Assembly (NCBI RefSeq): GCF_009769735.1
Contig: NZ_WSRO01000002.1
Coordinates: 8,171,001-8,235,000, forward strand
Source: Streptomyces sp. BA2
GTDB taxonomy: Bacteria > Actinomycetota > Actinomycetes > Streptomycetales > Streptomycetaceae
Reading direction: 5' to 3'
Length of the DNA: 64,000 nt
The position numbers were made by a program, and so were the translations under genes. Each line of letters starts with the position of its first letter. The first letter of the stretch is position 1. The notes below the pieces were generated by a model. The model did no database searches and had not been told where the DNA came from. It saw nothing but the letters and a program-made list of their open reading frames with translations. Of the stretch, positions 34,116 to 43,791 are shown piece after piece.

Positions 34116-34265
34116 GCCGCCTCTCCCTTCCGTGGGCACCCTCCACGGCATCCTCGTCAACAGTCGCCCCATGTCGGCAACTGGACTGTGTTCATGCTCC
34201 GGTTGAGGAATCCACGGAATCCCTTCCACGCTACCGCCAACGGTCGGCGCACAGCAGACACGCGT

Positions 34266-34949
34266 TCATCCGATGTGCCGGGGAAACTGGTCGGCGATCG
34301 CGGGAGGGAGCTCGGCGAGGCCCAGCAGCCCGGCCACCGTCCTCCCCGTCAGGTCGTGCCATGCGGTGGCACGTCTCAGCATGGCGTGGTCACCGCCGTG
34401 CATCAGCACGGTGGCCGCCTCGGCGCCCGCGGCGCCGGCCCGAGCCGCGAAGTCCAGGGAGGACCTGGGGTCGGTCGTACGGTCCTGGTCGCCGTGCAGC
34501 AGCACCACGCGACGGCAGCGCAGGTGCGCCACCGGCTCCCCGGCAGGGCACCAGGGGGCGAGGCCGACCACTCCTCGCACCAGCGGATCCCCGGCGGCGC
34601 TCAGTGCGGCGCGGGCCCCCATCGAATGCCCCACCAGGACGGTCGGTACGTCACCGGTGAGCAGCTCCAGCTCACGCAGGGCCCGGCGGGCGTCCCGCGC
34701 CGCGTCCTGCCGCTCGCCGTTCCAGCCCCGGACGCGGTAGCGCACCCGTCCCATCAGCACCGCGCCTTTCGACGTCGACCGACGGATCGCGCCCTCGAAG
34801 AGACGCAGGCGCGCGCCCGGCAGATTCCACGGCGGGGGTGATGCGGTTCCGTGTTCCCGGCCGCCGTGCAACAGAAGGACGGCGGCACGTGGCTTCTCGA
34901 CCGGTCCGCTCAGCTCGAGCGCCGGGCGGTTGCCATCGCGGAAGGGCAC
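34266..34949 (-). CDS. Alpha/beta hydrolase (dienelactone-hydrolase-like)
   Basis: A 227-residue hydrolase: AVLLLHGGREHG oxyanion region, nucleophile elbow LVGHSMGARAA, acid loop VVLLHGDQDRTTDP and catalytic His in LMHGGDHAML. No signal peptide. GTG at 34949 (VPFRDGNRPALEL) is preferred because AGGAG stands five bases upstream; a longer frame to 35027 is possible. Substrate unknown. Confidence 0.82.
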   Translation of the reverse strand: MPFRDGNRPALELSGPVEKPRAAVLLLHGGREHGTASPPPWNLPGARLRLFEGAIRRSTSKGAVLMGRVRYRVRGWNGERQDAARDARRALRELELLTGDVPTVLVGHSMGARAALSAAGDPLVRGVVGLAPWCPAGEPVAHLRCRRVVLLHGDQDRTTDPRSSLDFAARAGAAGAEAATVLMHGGDHAMLRRATAWHDLTGRTVAGLLGLAELPPAIADQFPRHIG

Positions 34950-35583
34950 AGGGACTCCTCGACATGTCGGCGGGCCAGCCTCGTCCAGCGTCTCATCGCC
35001 CGTCAGACGTGCCGCGAGGAGGCTCACGCATCGACATGTTCGTCGGCGGACGCGTGCCGGATTGGTAGACGCCGAGAATGCAAGAGCGCCCCCTCGCGCG
35101 CCCCCCGATCGCGCCCTGAATCACACCCCCAGATGTTCAGGGAACGCGCTTGCCGTGCAGGTCAGAACGCGCTTTCCGAGTAAAGGCGTCGCGAGCTGGG
35201 TCTCGCTCACTTGGCTGGTTTGGTGCGGTTCGGCGCGGCCTCGATTCCGGTGTCCTCCGTGCGCGCCGAGAACCGGCGCGTGTATCCAGCACCTATAAGC
35301 GGCCCGGGATCTACGACCCCTCTGAGCGGCCACGGCATCCCGGAACGCCCGACTCCGGCAGGTCATCTCCCGTCCCTTGTCGCTCATTTCGTACCGCTAA
35401 GGGTTCGCCATCTTTTTTCCGCCAGGTTCCACAGAATCCGCACAGACCCCACAGGTGGGCCGCACTATGTGACGCGACAGAGCGAGACGGACACACACTG
35501 CGATGTGTGAACGTGTCGTTGGGGGGCGGGCCGTGGGGTGGAGACATCCCCTCGGTCCGACCGTGGAGGGGACCACGCACCGC
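34950..35583. other. 634-bp region without recognised gene
   Basis: Lies between the divergent hydrolase gene and the deacetylase gene of the exopolysaccharide operon. Frames here lack coding bias. G+C is lower around 35395-35500 (GCCATCTTTTTTCCGCC), as expected for promoter DNA of the rightward operon. No operator or terminator was firmly identified. Confidence 0.5.
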
Positions 35584-37746
35584 ATGAATCACACCGCGCG
35601 AGCGGCGGCACTCGGTGCCGGCGCTCTGCTTCTCGCGCTCTCGCTGCCCGGCAATCCGGCCGCGGCCGCCGAGCTGCCACGCATCGACCTGCGTGTCCTG
35701 GTGGTGACCGACGGAGGCCCCGCCACCGCCGCGCTCACCGCCGAACTCGACGGCCAGGGCACGCCGTACACGACCGTCGACCTGCGGCAGAGCGGACGGC
35801 CGGTGATCGACGCCGCGTACCTCGCGGACACCGCCGACGGCAGGGCGCGCGCCAAGTTCCAGGCGGTCGTGCTGCCCAACGACAATCCGTTCGGGGCCGG
35901 TTCGGCCGAGATGGCCGCCCTTGCCTCCTACGAGCAGACCTACTCCATCCCGCAGGTCGACGCCTATACCTACGCCAGGCCCGAAGCAGGCCTGCGGGCA
36001 CCCGAGTTCAGCGGTTCGCTCGACGGGGTGCGGGCCCAGGTGACCGCATCGGGCAAGAGCGGCCCCTTCGGATATCTCGCCGGGCAGGTGCCCTTCGAGA
36101 ACAACGCGTCCGCCGCGAGCGAGAGTTACGGTTTCCTGGCCGAGCCCGCGCCCGGCGCGGACTTCACGAGTTACGTGGACGCGCCGATCCCCGGCGCGTC
36201 GGGCCGCGGATCGCTCGTGGGCGAGTACCGCCATGACGGACGGCGCGAGCTGGTGGTGACCTTCGTCTACAACCAGCACCAGCAGCAGTTCCGGCTCCTC
36301 GCCCGCGGCATCGTCGACTGGATGACCCAGGGCGTCCAACTCGGCTCGTCCCGCAACTACTTCGCCGTGCACGTCGACGACGTCTTCGGAGCCGACGACC
36401 GCTGGGACAGCGAACTCAACTGCACCCCGGGCGACGTGGACTGCCCGCCGGGCCAGGGCACACCCGACCCGATCCGCATGACCGCGGACGACGCCGCCTA
36501 CGCGGCCCAGTGGTCCAAGGGCCGCAAGTTCCCTCTCGACATGGCCTTCAACGGCGGCGGCAGCGAGCTCTACCGCGAGGAGAACGGCGGCGCGGACCCC
36601 CTGGCGGACCGGCTCATCGCCGACCGCGGCGAGCACCGCTGGATCAACCACACGTACAACCACCCCTTCCTCGGCTGCGTCCAGGACGTCAGCACCGTGC
36701 CGTGGACCTGCGCGAAGAACGCCGACGGCGGCACGCGCTACGTCTCCCGCACCGAGATCTCCCAGCAGATCTCCGACAACCGCAACTGGGGGCAGCGCGC
36801 CGGACTCCCGCTCCAGAGCGGCGAGTTGGTGACCGGCGAGCACTCGGGACTCAAGGTCCTTCCGCAGCAGCCCGACGACAACCCGAACCTCGGACCGGCC
36901 CTGCGGGACAACGGCGTGACCTGGCTCGGCTCGGACAACTCCCGGGACCGGGGACAGCGCCCGGTGGGCCCGGGGCTCACCGTGCCGCGCTTCCCGATGA
37001 ACGTCTTCTACAACGCGGGCCGCACCAGCGAGCAGATCGACGAGTACAACTGGATCTACACCCGCAAGGCGGACGGCGGCAGTGGCGTCTGTGAGAACTC
37101 CTCCGTCGCCACCTGCCTGGAGAGCCCCCTCGACTCCACCACCGGCTACCAGGACCACATCGTGCCGGTGGAGTCGACGATAGCGATGGGGCACGTCCTG
37201 GCGAACGACCCCCGGCCGCACTTCATCCACCAGTCGAACCTCGCCGAGGACCGCATCGCCTACCCCGTGCTCGGCTCCATCCTCGACGCGTACGGCGCGC
37301 TGTTCGCGGACAACGCCCCCGTGGTCAACCTGCGGATGGCCGACATCGGCGGCGAGCTGCGCTCCCGCGCGGCCTGGGACACGGCCGTCAAGGCGGGCAA
37401 GGTCACGGCCTACCGGATCGGCGACAAGGTGACCGTCCAGGCCCCGTCCGGCGTGGCCGCCCGCGCCACCATGCCCACCGGAACCGACCAGCAACTCCTC
37501 CTGGGCACCGACCCGTTCGGTTCGGCGTACGCGGGAAGAACCTCCGGCTGGGTGTCTCCCGCGCTCCTCCAGAGCCGCGTCACGCTCAATCTGCCGTCCG
37601 CCCCCGGAGTAGTGGGCGAGGCGGCGGCCGAGCAGCCCGACGTCACGAAGGCGGCCGGGAAACTGCCCGTCCCACCCGGCGCCACCACGTACGTGAAACC
37701 CGGCACCGACGGCCACACGCCACGCGCGCTGCCCACCCGGCGCTGA
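35584..37746 (+). CDS. Secreted polysaccharide deacetylase, CE18/Agd3-like
   Basis: A 720-residue exported protein with signal peptide to about AAAAE (30). An N-terminal non-catalytic region (LRVLVVTDGGPATAALTAEL, YEQTYSIPQVDAYTYA, ELVVTFVYNQHQQQFRLLAR) is followed by a deacetylase barrel: NYFAVHVDDVFGADDRW gives Asp265/Asp266, INHTYNHPF gives metal-binding His356 and His360. This arrangement resembles Agd3, the CE18 deacetylase of fungal galactosaminogalactan, rather than a simple CE4 enzyme. It would remove acetyl groups from an extracellular HexNAc polymer. First gene of the co-directional set; ATG at 35584 chosen at the signal peptide, with GGAGGGG rather far (14 bp) upstream. Confidence 0.8.
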   Translation: MNHTARAAALGAGALLLALSLPGNPAAAAELPRIDLRVLVVTDGGPATAALTAELDGQGTPYTTVDLRQSGRPVIDAAYLADTADGRARAKFQAVVLPNDNPFGAGSAEMAALASYEQTYSIPQVDAYTYARPEAGLRAPEFSGSLDGVRAQVTASGKSGPFGYLAGQVPFENNASAASESYGFLAEPAPGADFTSYVDAPIPGASGRGSLVGEYRHDGRRELVVTFVYNQHQQQFRLLARGIVDWMTQGVQLGSSRNYFAVHVDDVFGADDRWDSELNCTPGDVDCPPGQGTPDPIRMTADDAAYAAQWSKGRKFPLDMAFNGGGSELYREENGGADPLADRLIADRGEHRWINHTYNHPFLGCVQDVSTVPWTCAKNADGGTRYVSRTEISQQISDNRNWGQRAGLPLQSGELVTGEHSGLKVLPQQPDDNPNLGPALRDNGVTWLGSDNSRDRGQRPVGPGLTVPRFPMNVFYNAGRTSEQIDEYNWIYTRKADGGSGVCENSSVATCLESPLDSTTGYQDHIVPVESTIAMGHVLANDPRPHFIHQSNLAEDRIAYPVLGSILDAYGALFADNAPVVNLRMADIGGELRSRAAWDTAVKAGKVTAYRIGDKVTVQAPSGVAARATMPTGTDQQLLLGTDPFGSAYAGRTSGWVSPALLQSRVTLNLPSAPGVVGEAAAEQPDVTKAAGKLPVPPGATTYVKPGTDGHTPRALPTRR

Positions 37747-37975
37747 CACACCGGCACCACACGGTGGCCGGCCGGCCCCTCCCGGCCTGCCACCGGGCCC
37801 ACGACGGGCGCCGCCCACGCCCACCGACCCGCAGTCCAGGGGCATCGCACCACCATCCCCCCGCGCCCGTACGTCCCGCACCTCGCCGTTCACGGAACTC
37901 GCCGTACCCCGGTCCGCCGGGGCGGGCGCCGCCGTCGGCTCCCTCGCGTTCGTATCTCACCCGCGGAGCCCCACC

Positions 37976-39514
37976 ATGCCCGACTCACCCTCGCCCGTGC
38001 CGATACCGGCACCCTTCCCCGCACCGTCGTTCCACCCCCCACGGACCCGCGTCACCCTGCTGACCGAAGGCACCTACCCGCACAGCCACGGCGGCGTCAG
38101 CGTCTGGTGCGACCAACTCGTCCGCGGCATGCCCGACATCGACTTCGGCGTGCTCGCCGTCACCGCCACCGGCCGCGAGAGCCTCGCCTGGGAGCTGCCG
38201 CCGCACGTCGAGGAGCCCGTCTGCCTGCCCATGTGGGGCCCGGCCCCCGCCGGACACGCCCCGCGTGGCCGACGCCGACGCCAACTCCTCGGCTCCTACG
38301 AACAGTTCCTCACCGCACTGCTCGACCCGGCCGCCGAGGACGGCTTCGCCCCCGCGCTCCACGACCTCGCCCGGCACGCCCGGGACGGCGCCCTGGCGCC
38401 CATGCTGCGCACCGACCGCGCGGTACACGTCCTGACCTCCGTGTGGAACGCCCCCGGGCGCGCGACCGCCGATGCGCGGCCGACGCTGCACGACGCGGTC
38501 ACCGCCACCGGCCTGCTCGAACACGCGCTGCGCCCGCTCGCCGCACGGCCTCCCGAGCGCGGCGTCGCGCACGCGGTCAGCGGCGGCATCGCCGCCCTGC
38601 CCGGCCTCGTGGGGCGCCAACTCCACGGCGTGCCCCTGCTGTTGACCGAGCACGGCGTGTACCTGCGTGAGCGCTACCTCGGCTACCGCACAGGCCCGTA
38701 CAGCTGGCCAGTGAAGGCCGTGCTGCTCGGATTCTTCCGGTTGCTCGCCGAAGAAACGTACCGCCAGGCCGCCCTGATCACCCCGGGCAACCGCTACAAC
38801 CGCCTCTGGGAGGAGCGCGGCGGCGCCGAGCCCGCCCTCATCCGCACCGTCTACAACGGCGTGGACCCCGAGGCCTTCCCACCCGCGGGCCCCGAACCGC
38901 TGAGCCCCACCCTGAGCTGGGCGGGCCGGGTCGACCCGATCAAGGACCTGGAGACCCTGATCCGCTGCTTCGCCCTGGTCAGGCAGGAGATCCCGGACGC
39001 CAGGCTGCGCCTCTTCGGCGGCACCCCACGGGGCGGCGAGGCCTACCGCGAGCGCTGCGAAGCCCTTGCCGCCCAGCTCGGCCACGGCGACGCGGTGGTC
39101 TTCGAAGGCCGCGTCGAGCACATCAAGGACGCCTACTCGGCGGGCAACGTGGTGATGCTCTCCAGCATCAGCGAGGGCTTCCCCTTCACCCTGATCGAAG
39201 CCATGTCCTGCGGGCGCGCCACGGTCTCCACGGACGTCGGCGGGGTGCGGGAGGCCGTGGGCCCCACCGGCCTCGTGGTGCCGCCCCGCGCACCGGAGGC
39301 CATGGCGCGGGCCGTCGTCGAACTGCTCCGCGACCCCGCACGCCGCGCCGCGATGGGCGAGGCGGCCCGGCTGCGGGTGATCGAGCAGTTCACGCTCCGG
39401 CAGACGGTCGACGCGTTCCGATCCATCTACGAGGAGTTGGCCACGCCCGGCCAACAGGCAGTCAGGCAGGCAGAGTTCGCGATCCAGCACGTCTCGGACG
39501 AGGTGGCGGGATGA
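37976..39514 (+). CDS. PelF-like GT4 glycosyltransferase
   Basis: A 512-residue cytoplasmic GT-B enzyme. LTEGTYPHSHGGVSVWCDQL is the PelF-type N-terminus; LTEHGVYLRERYLGY and RYNRLWEERGG follow; the C-lobe has SWAGRVDPIKDLETLIRCFA, and SEGFPFTLIEAM places the E-x7-E pair at Glu400 and Glu408. PelF is the UDP-HexNAc polymerase of Pel biosynthesis and is similar to the GT4 part of fungal Gtb3. Likely polymerises the exopolysaccharide with the following membrane protein. The stop overlaps the next start by 4 bp. The 229-bp gap before this gene is Pro-codon-rich with no visible gene. Confidence 0.87.
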   Translation: MPDSPSPVPIPAPFPAPSFHPPRTRVTLLTEGTYPHSHGGVSVWCDQLVRGMPDIDFGVLAVTATGRESLAWELPPHVEEPVCLPMWGPAPAGHAPRGRRRRQLLGSYEQFLTALLDPAAEDGFAPALHDLARHARDGALAPMLRTDRAVHVLTSVWNAPGRATADARPTLHDAVTATGLLEHALRPLAARPPERGVAHAVSGGIAALPGLVGRQLHGVPLLLTEHGVYLRERYLGYRTGPYSWPVKAVLLGFFRLLAEETYRQAALITPGNRYNRLWEERGGAEPALIRTVYNGVDPEAFPPAGPEPLSPTLSWAGRVDPIKDLETLIRCFALVRQEIPDARLRLFGGTPRGGEAYRERCEALAAQLGHGDAVVFEGRVEHIKDAYSAGNVVMLSSISEGFPFTLIEAMSCGRATVSTDVGGVREAVGPTGLVVPPRAPEAMARAVVELLRDPARRAAMGEAARLRVIEQFTLRQTVDAFRSIYEELATPGQQAVRQAEFAIQHVSDEVAG

Positions 39515-40929
39515 GCGGACCGCTCCCTCTCAGGCCGCGCGGCGGACATGCCCGCCGCGCGAACCACGGCGACGCTCCAGGCGCGGACGACACCCTCGCC
39601 CTGCGCCTCGCGCGCCCGCCCCGGCCCCGCACCCGCCCCGGCGTCGGCCTGCGCCCCGCCCGGGCCGACGACCCCGTCGACCGGCTCGCCGCCGAACTCG
39701 GCGACGAGGCGGGCGCGGCCGTGCACCCCTACGAAGTCGCGGCGCTCCTGGAGTCGCAGGGCCTGACCGGCGACAGGATCCAGGAGACCTATGGGCACCC
39801 CGATCTGTTCTCGCTGGCCGACGCCGTCTTCCGGCGGGTGCCGCGCAGCCATCCGAAGCCGCCTGTGCCGCCCGACCCCTGGCGGCCCGACCACCTCCGC
39901 TGCGCCCTGCGCGGGCTGCTCTTCGCGCTTCCCGGCACGGCATACGTACTGGCGCAGGGCGCGTGGGGGTCGGCCTCCGGGCTGTACGGGCTGATCGCCG
40001 CGGCCCTGGTGTCCTGGGCCTGGTCCCAGGCGCTGAGCCACCGGGCGTACAGCAGGCTCGCGACCGGGCGGCACGAGGCCGGGCGCACCCTGCTGGCCGG
40101 CGCGCCGCTGGGCGTCGTGGCCGCTTCGGTGACCGGTCTGCTGGTCGCGGGCCCCGGGGCCGCCGCGCTGTTCGCCGTCGGGCAGTCCTGCTATCTCGCC
40201 GCGGCCGGGTTGCTGCTCGTGCTCGGCCACGAGAGGATCCTTGCGGCGGCGCTCCTTCCGGTCGTGGTGGCCGCGGCGGCTCAGCCGTGGTGGCAGCCAC
40301 CGGAGCTCCTGCGCACCGGACTGCCGCTGCTCACCGTGCTGCTCGCGACGGCCGCCGCGGGCCACGCACTTCGCTCGGCGCTCAGGGCGACCCCGGTGCC
40401 GGGCCCCGCACCACGCCTGGTGCGCTCGCTCCCGTACGGCCTGTTCGGCCTCGCGGCGGGCGCGCTGACCGCGGTGGCGGGACATCAGGAGCCGTACGCC
40501 GTCATCGTGCTGACCCTGAGCATGGGCCCCGCCGAGTGGCTCCTCTACCGCTACCGCGGGCTCGCCGTGGCCGCCCTGCACGCCTCGACCACCCCCAGAG
40601 GCTTCAGGCTGCGCGCCGCGCGTGCGCTCGCCGTGTGCGGCGGGGCCTATCTGGTGCCGCTCGCCCTGGGCGCCGTACTCGTCGGCGCGAGCGCGACCCG
40701 GCTCCTCCTGCTCGGCGCCGTGCTGTGGACCGCCCTGCTCCTCCAGGCGTTCGGCGCGGCCTGGCCGTCCGCCGCGCCCTGCCTCGCCGCCGCGGTCCTC
40801 GTGACGGCACTTCCGCTCACCGGCGTCGTCCCGACGCCCACCGCTCAACTCATCGGCTGTACCGCCGCCGCGCTCGCGCTGCTCGCGGTCGCCGTCCACC
40901 GCTTGGGCAGGCCCACGGCGCACGCCTGA
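39511..40929 (+). CDS. Polytopic membrane protein of the exopolysaccharide operon (possible PelG counterpart)
   Basis: A 472-residue protein: about 130 soluble N-terminal residues (VHPYEVAALLESQGLTGDRI, YGHPDLFSLADAVFRRVP) and then about ten to twelve hydrophobic helices (LRGLLFALPGTAYVLAQGAW to LIGCTAAALALLAVAVHRLG). No enzyme motif is visible. Co-translation with the PelF-like GT suggests a membrane export/synthase partner, as PelG is for PelF and as the membrane part of Gtb3 may be in fungi. Assignment is by context only. Confidence 0.72.
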   Translation: MSGPLPLRPRGGHARRANHGDAPGADDTLALRLARPPRPRTRPGVGLRPARADDPVDRLAAELGDEAGAAVHPYEVAALLESQGLTGDRIQETYGHPDLFSLADAVFRRVPRSHPKPPVPPDPWRPDHLRCALRGLLFALPGTAYVLAQGAWGSASGLYGLIAAALVSWAWSQALSHRAYSRLATGRHEAGRTLLAGAPLGVVAASVTGLLVAGPGAAALFAVGQSCYLAAAGLLLVLGHERILAAALLPVVVAAAAQPWWQPPELLRTGLPLLTVLLATAAAGHALRSALRATPVPGPAPRLVRSLPYGLFGLAAGALTAVAGHQEPYAVIVLTLSMGPAEWLLYRYRGLAVAALHASTTPRGFRLRAARALAVCGGAYLVPLALGAVLVGASATRLLLLGAVLWTALLLQAFGAAWPSAAPCLAAAVLVTALPLTGVVPTPTAQLIGCTAAALALLAVAVHRLGRPTAHA

Positions 40930-41017
40930 GCCGCCCGCGCCGTCCGGCGCCACGCCCACCGGGCCCGGCCCCCGCCCACCGCACCACCTCGTCAACGCCC
41001 CAGCATCAGGAGAGCTC

Positions 41018-42019
41018 ATGGCCCCCGCACCACTCGTCGCCGTCACCGGAGCCGAAGGCTTCATCGGTTCGCACCTCACCGAGGCCCTCGTCGCGTCGGG
41101 CCACCGGGTCCGCGCGATGGCGCAGTACAACTCCTTCTCCTCCTACGGCTGGCTGGAGACCCTGGCGCCCGAGGTGCTCGCCGAGGTCGAGATCGTCCTC
41201 GGCGACGTACGCGACCCGGGCTCGGTCCGCGGCCTGGTCACCGGCGCCGAGACCGTCTACCACCTGGCCGCCCTCATCGCGATCCCGTACTCCTACCAGG
41301 CCCCCCACAGCTACGTGGACACGAACGTGACCGGCACGCTCAACGTCCTCGAAGCCGTACGCCACCTGGAGATCCCGCGCCTGGTGCACACCTCCACCAG
41401 CGAGACGTACGGCACCGCGCAGACCGTGCCGATCACCGAGGACCACCCCATCAACACCCAGTCCCCGTACGCCGCTTCGAAGGCGGGCGGCGACCGGCTC
41501 GCCGACAGCTACCACGCCAGCTTCGAGACGCCCGTGGTCACCCTGCGGCCCTTCAACACCTTCGGGCCGCGCCAGTCGATGCGGGCCGTCATCCCGACCG
41601 TCATCGGCCAAGTCGCCGCGGGCTCACGGGAGATCACCCTCGGCGACCTGCGCCCGACCCGTGACTTCACCTTCGCCGCGGACACCGCACAGGCCTTCAT
41701 CGCCGTCGGCACCGCGCCCGCCGAAGCGGTCGTGGGCCGCACCTTCAACGCGGGCACCGGCGGCGAGATCTCCGTCGGTGACCTGGTGCGGCTCATCGGC
41801 AAGGTGATGGAAGCCGACCTCGACGTGCGCGAGGACGAGCAGCGCATCCGCCCCGCGGCCTCCGAGGTGATGCGCCTGGTCGCCGACGCGAGCCGGCTGC
41901 GCGCGGCCACCGGCTGGGCGCCCGGCCACGACCTGGAGCAGGGCCTGGCCCGCACCGTCGAGTTCTTCCGCGACCCGGCCAACCTGGCCCGCTACAAGAC
42001 GGACATCTACAACATCTGA
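41018..42019 (+). CDS. NDP-sugar 4,6-dehydratase/4-epimerase (LegB-like extended SDR)
   Basis: A 333-residue extended SDR. NAD motif GAEGFIG (11-17); active site Ser/Thr in TSTSETYG (125-132), Tyr151 and Lys155 (PYAASK). [16 protein letters not shown] and [20 protein letters not shown] resemble the LegB-type nucleotide-HexNAc 4,6-dehydratases more than GalE, but 4-epimerisation (as fungal Uge3 does) cannot be excluded. AGGAGAG precedes the ATG. Supplies an activated amino-sugar donor for the GT. Confidence 0.85.
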   Translation: MAPAPLVAVTGAEGFIGSHLTEALVASGHRVRAMAQYNSFSSYGWLETLAPEVLAEVEIVLGDVRDPGSVRGLVTGAETVYHLAALIAIPYSYQAPHSYVDTNVTGTLNVLEAVRHLEIPRLVHTSTSETYGTAQTVPITEDHPINTQSPYAASKAGGDRLADSYHASFETPVVTLRPFNTFGPRQSMRAVIPTVIGQVAAGSREITLGDLRPTRDFTFAADTAQAFIAVGTAPAEAVVGRTFNAGTGGEISVGDLVRLIGKVMEADLDVREDEQRIRPAASEVMRLVADASRLRAATGWAPGHDLEQGLARTVEFFRDPANLARYKTDIYNI

Positions 42020-42107
42020 GCCATTCCCGACCGTCCCTGACCAACCGTCAACGGATCTGCGCATCAGGCCACTTGACCACTTCGGGTCACGCACAGGGGA
42101 GACAACC

Positions 42108-42821
42108 ATGCACGCAGTCATTCTCGCCGGAGGCAAGGGCGTCCGGCTCCGGCCGTACACCACCGCGCTGCCCAAGCCGCTGGTCCCGATCGGCGACCAG
42201 CACGCCATCCTGGAGATCGTCCTTCGCCAGCTGGCGAGCGCCGGCTTCACCAGCTGCACCATCGCCATCGGCCACCTGGGCCACATCATCCGCGCGTACG
42301 TCGGCAACGGCGCCCGCTGGGGACTGCGCGTCGGTTACTCCACGGAGGACAGCCCGCTCGGCACCATGGGCCCCCTCCTGACGATGATGGACCGGCTGCC
42401 CGAGCACTTCCTCGTGATGAACGGCGACATCCTCACCGACCTCGACTACGCGGACGTCCTGAAAAGCCACAGCGCGTCGGGAGCGCCGCTGACGATCGCG
42501 ACGTACGCGCGTCAGGTGCGCATCGACTTCGGCGTGCTGACCACCGAATCGGACCGCGTCGTCGCCTTCACGGAGAAGCCGAGCGTGGACTACCGCGTCT
42601 CCATGGGGGTCTACGGACTCTCGCGTGACACGCTCGCCTCCTACACACCGGGCCTGCCGCTCGGATTCGACGAGCTCGTGCTCGACCTCCTGAAGACCGA
42701 CACCCCGCCGCACGCCTACGCGTTCGACGGCTACTGGCTCGACATCGGACGCCCGGACGACTACGACCGCGCGAACGCGGAGTTCACCACGTACCGCTCC
42801 CTTCTCCTCAAGGGAGCGTGA
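42108..42821 (+). CDS. Sugar-1-phosphate nucleotidyltransferase
   Basis: A 237-residue NTP transferase. [20 protein letters not shown] is the nucleotide-binding signature, [10 protein letters not shown] holds the metal-binding Asp, [19 protein letters not shown] and [17 protein letters not shown] complete the RmlA/GDP-mannose-pyrophosphorylase fold without a C-terminal hexapeptide domain. It would make an NDP-sugar for the two SDR enzymes beside it; base specificity is unknown (dTTP, GTP or UTP). GGGGAG precedes the ATG. Confidence 0.9.
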   Translation: MHAVILAGGKGVRLRPYTTALPKPLVPIGDQHAILEIVLRQLASAGFTSCTIAIGHLGHIIRAYVGNGARWGLRVGYSTEDSPLGTMGPLLTMMDRLPEHFLVMNGDILTDLDYADVLKSHSASGAPLTIATYARQVRIDFGVLTTESDRVVAFTEKPSVDYRVSMGVYGLSRDTLASYTPGLPLGFDELVLDLLKTDTPPHAYAFDGYWLDIGRPDDYDRANAEFTTYRSLLLKGA

Positions 42822-42828
42822 GCGGGCC

Positions 42829-43791
42829 GTGCGCATTCTCGTCCTTGGCTCCACCGGCTACCTGGGCGGGCACATCGCCGAGCGGCTGCACGCCCTGCCG
42901 GGCGTGCGGCTGCTCCGCGGCGGCCGCGCCCCCTCGGACGACCTCCGGGTCGACCTCGCCCATATGACGCCCGCCGCACTGGCCGAGCAGCTGACCCGGG
43001 CCGAGCCCGACGCCGTGGTCAACTGCGTGGGCGCGGTCGGCGGCAGCGCGCTGACCCTCGCCGAGGTCAATTCCCGTGGCCCCGCGGCCCTGTGCGAGGC
43101 CATGCGGGCGGCGGCGCCCGACGCGCGCCTGGTGCATCTGGGCTCGGCGGCCGAGTACGGGCCGACCGGCATCGGCGAGCGGACGGAGGAAGGGGCCGCG
43201 GCCCGCCCGGTGGCCCCGTACGGAGCCACCAAGCTGGCCGGCACCCTGGCCGTCATCGACACGGAGCTCGACGCCCTCGTGCTGCGGGTCACGAACCCGG
43301 TGGGCCCCCGGGCCCCCCGCGCCGGACTGCCGGGGCGGCTCACCGCCGAGCTCGGCCGTGCGGTGGCCAGGACTCCGCACGCCACCGTCCAGGTCGGCGA
43401 CCTGTCCGCGTACCGGGACTTCGTCGACGTACGCGATGTGGCGCACGCCGTCGCGCTCGCGGTGGCCCTGCCGGGGCGGCTGCCGCGCCTGCTCAACATC
43501 GGCAGCGGCCGTGCCGTGCCGGTGCGCGACCTGGTGCACGGCCTGGTCGGCGCGGCGGGCTTCACCGGGCGCGTGGAGGAGTCGCTCGGCAAGGTGGGCC
43601 GCTCGGTGGCCGTGCCCTGGCAGTGCGCCGACATCGGCGCCGCGGAACGGGAGTTGGGCTGGACGCCGACGTACTCCCTACGGGATTCCGTGACCGCTCT
43701 GTGGGTCGCCGACGGGGCGGCGCGGACGCGGCCGGAAGGCGCTGATGACGGCGCGCCGCGTCTCGCGCCCGCCGGCGGGGATTCGCGATGA
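42829..43791 (+). CDS. NAD-dependent epimerase/4-ketoreductase (extended SDR)
   Basis: A 320-residue SDR starting GTG at 42829. NAD motif GSTGYLG (7-13), VNCVGAVGGS, LGSAAEYG (104-111), catalytic Tyr131 and Lys135 (PYGATK). It could reduce the 4-keto product of the LegB-like dehydratase, giving a 6-deoxy amino sugar, or act as an epimerase. Only 7 bp separate it from the nucleotidyltransferase; its stop overlaps the next gene by 4 bp. Confidence 0.85.
   Translation: MRILVLGSTGYLGGHIAERLHALPGVRLLRGGRAPSDDLRVDLAHMTPAALAEQLTRAEPDAVVNCVGAVGGSALTLAEVNSRGPAALCEAMRAAAPDARLVHLGSAAEYGPTGIGERTEEGAAARPVAPYGATKLAGTLAVIDTELDALVLRVTNPVGPRAPRAGLPGRLTAELGRAVARTPHATVQVGDLSAYRDFVDVRDVAHAVALAVALPGRLPRLLNIGSGRAVPVRDLVHGLVGAAGFTGRVEESLGKVGRSVAVPWQCADIGAAERELGWTPTYSLRDSVTALWVADGAARTRPEGADDGAPRLAPAGGDSR

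Noticed and set aside
35050..35090. A tRNA-Leu-like D-arm segment (GGATTGGTAGACGC)
   Set aside because: The 12-14 bases resemble a leucine tRNA D-arm, but no anticodon stem, T-arm or acceptor pairing could be found around it, so no tRNA or attachment site is called.
35311..37893. 860-codon minus open frame opposite the deacetylase
   Set aside because: Mirror frame of the CE18-like gene; no domain, and it would cover the promoter of the exopolysaccharide operon.
39427..41130. 567-codon minus open frame opposite the polytopic membrane protein
   Set aside because: Gly/Arg/Glu-rich shadow; the + frame has membrane helices, 4-bp coupling to the PelF-like gene and normal codon bias.
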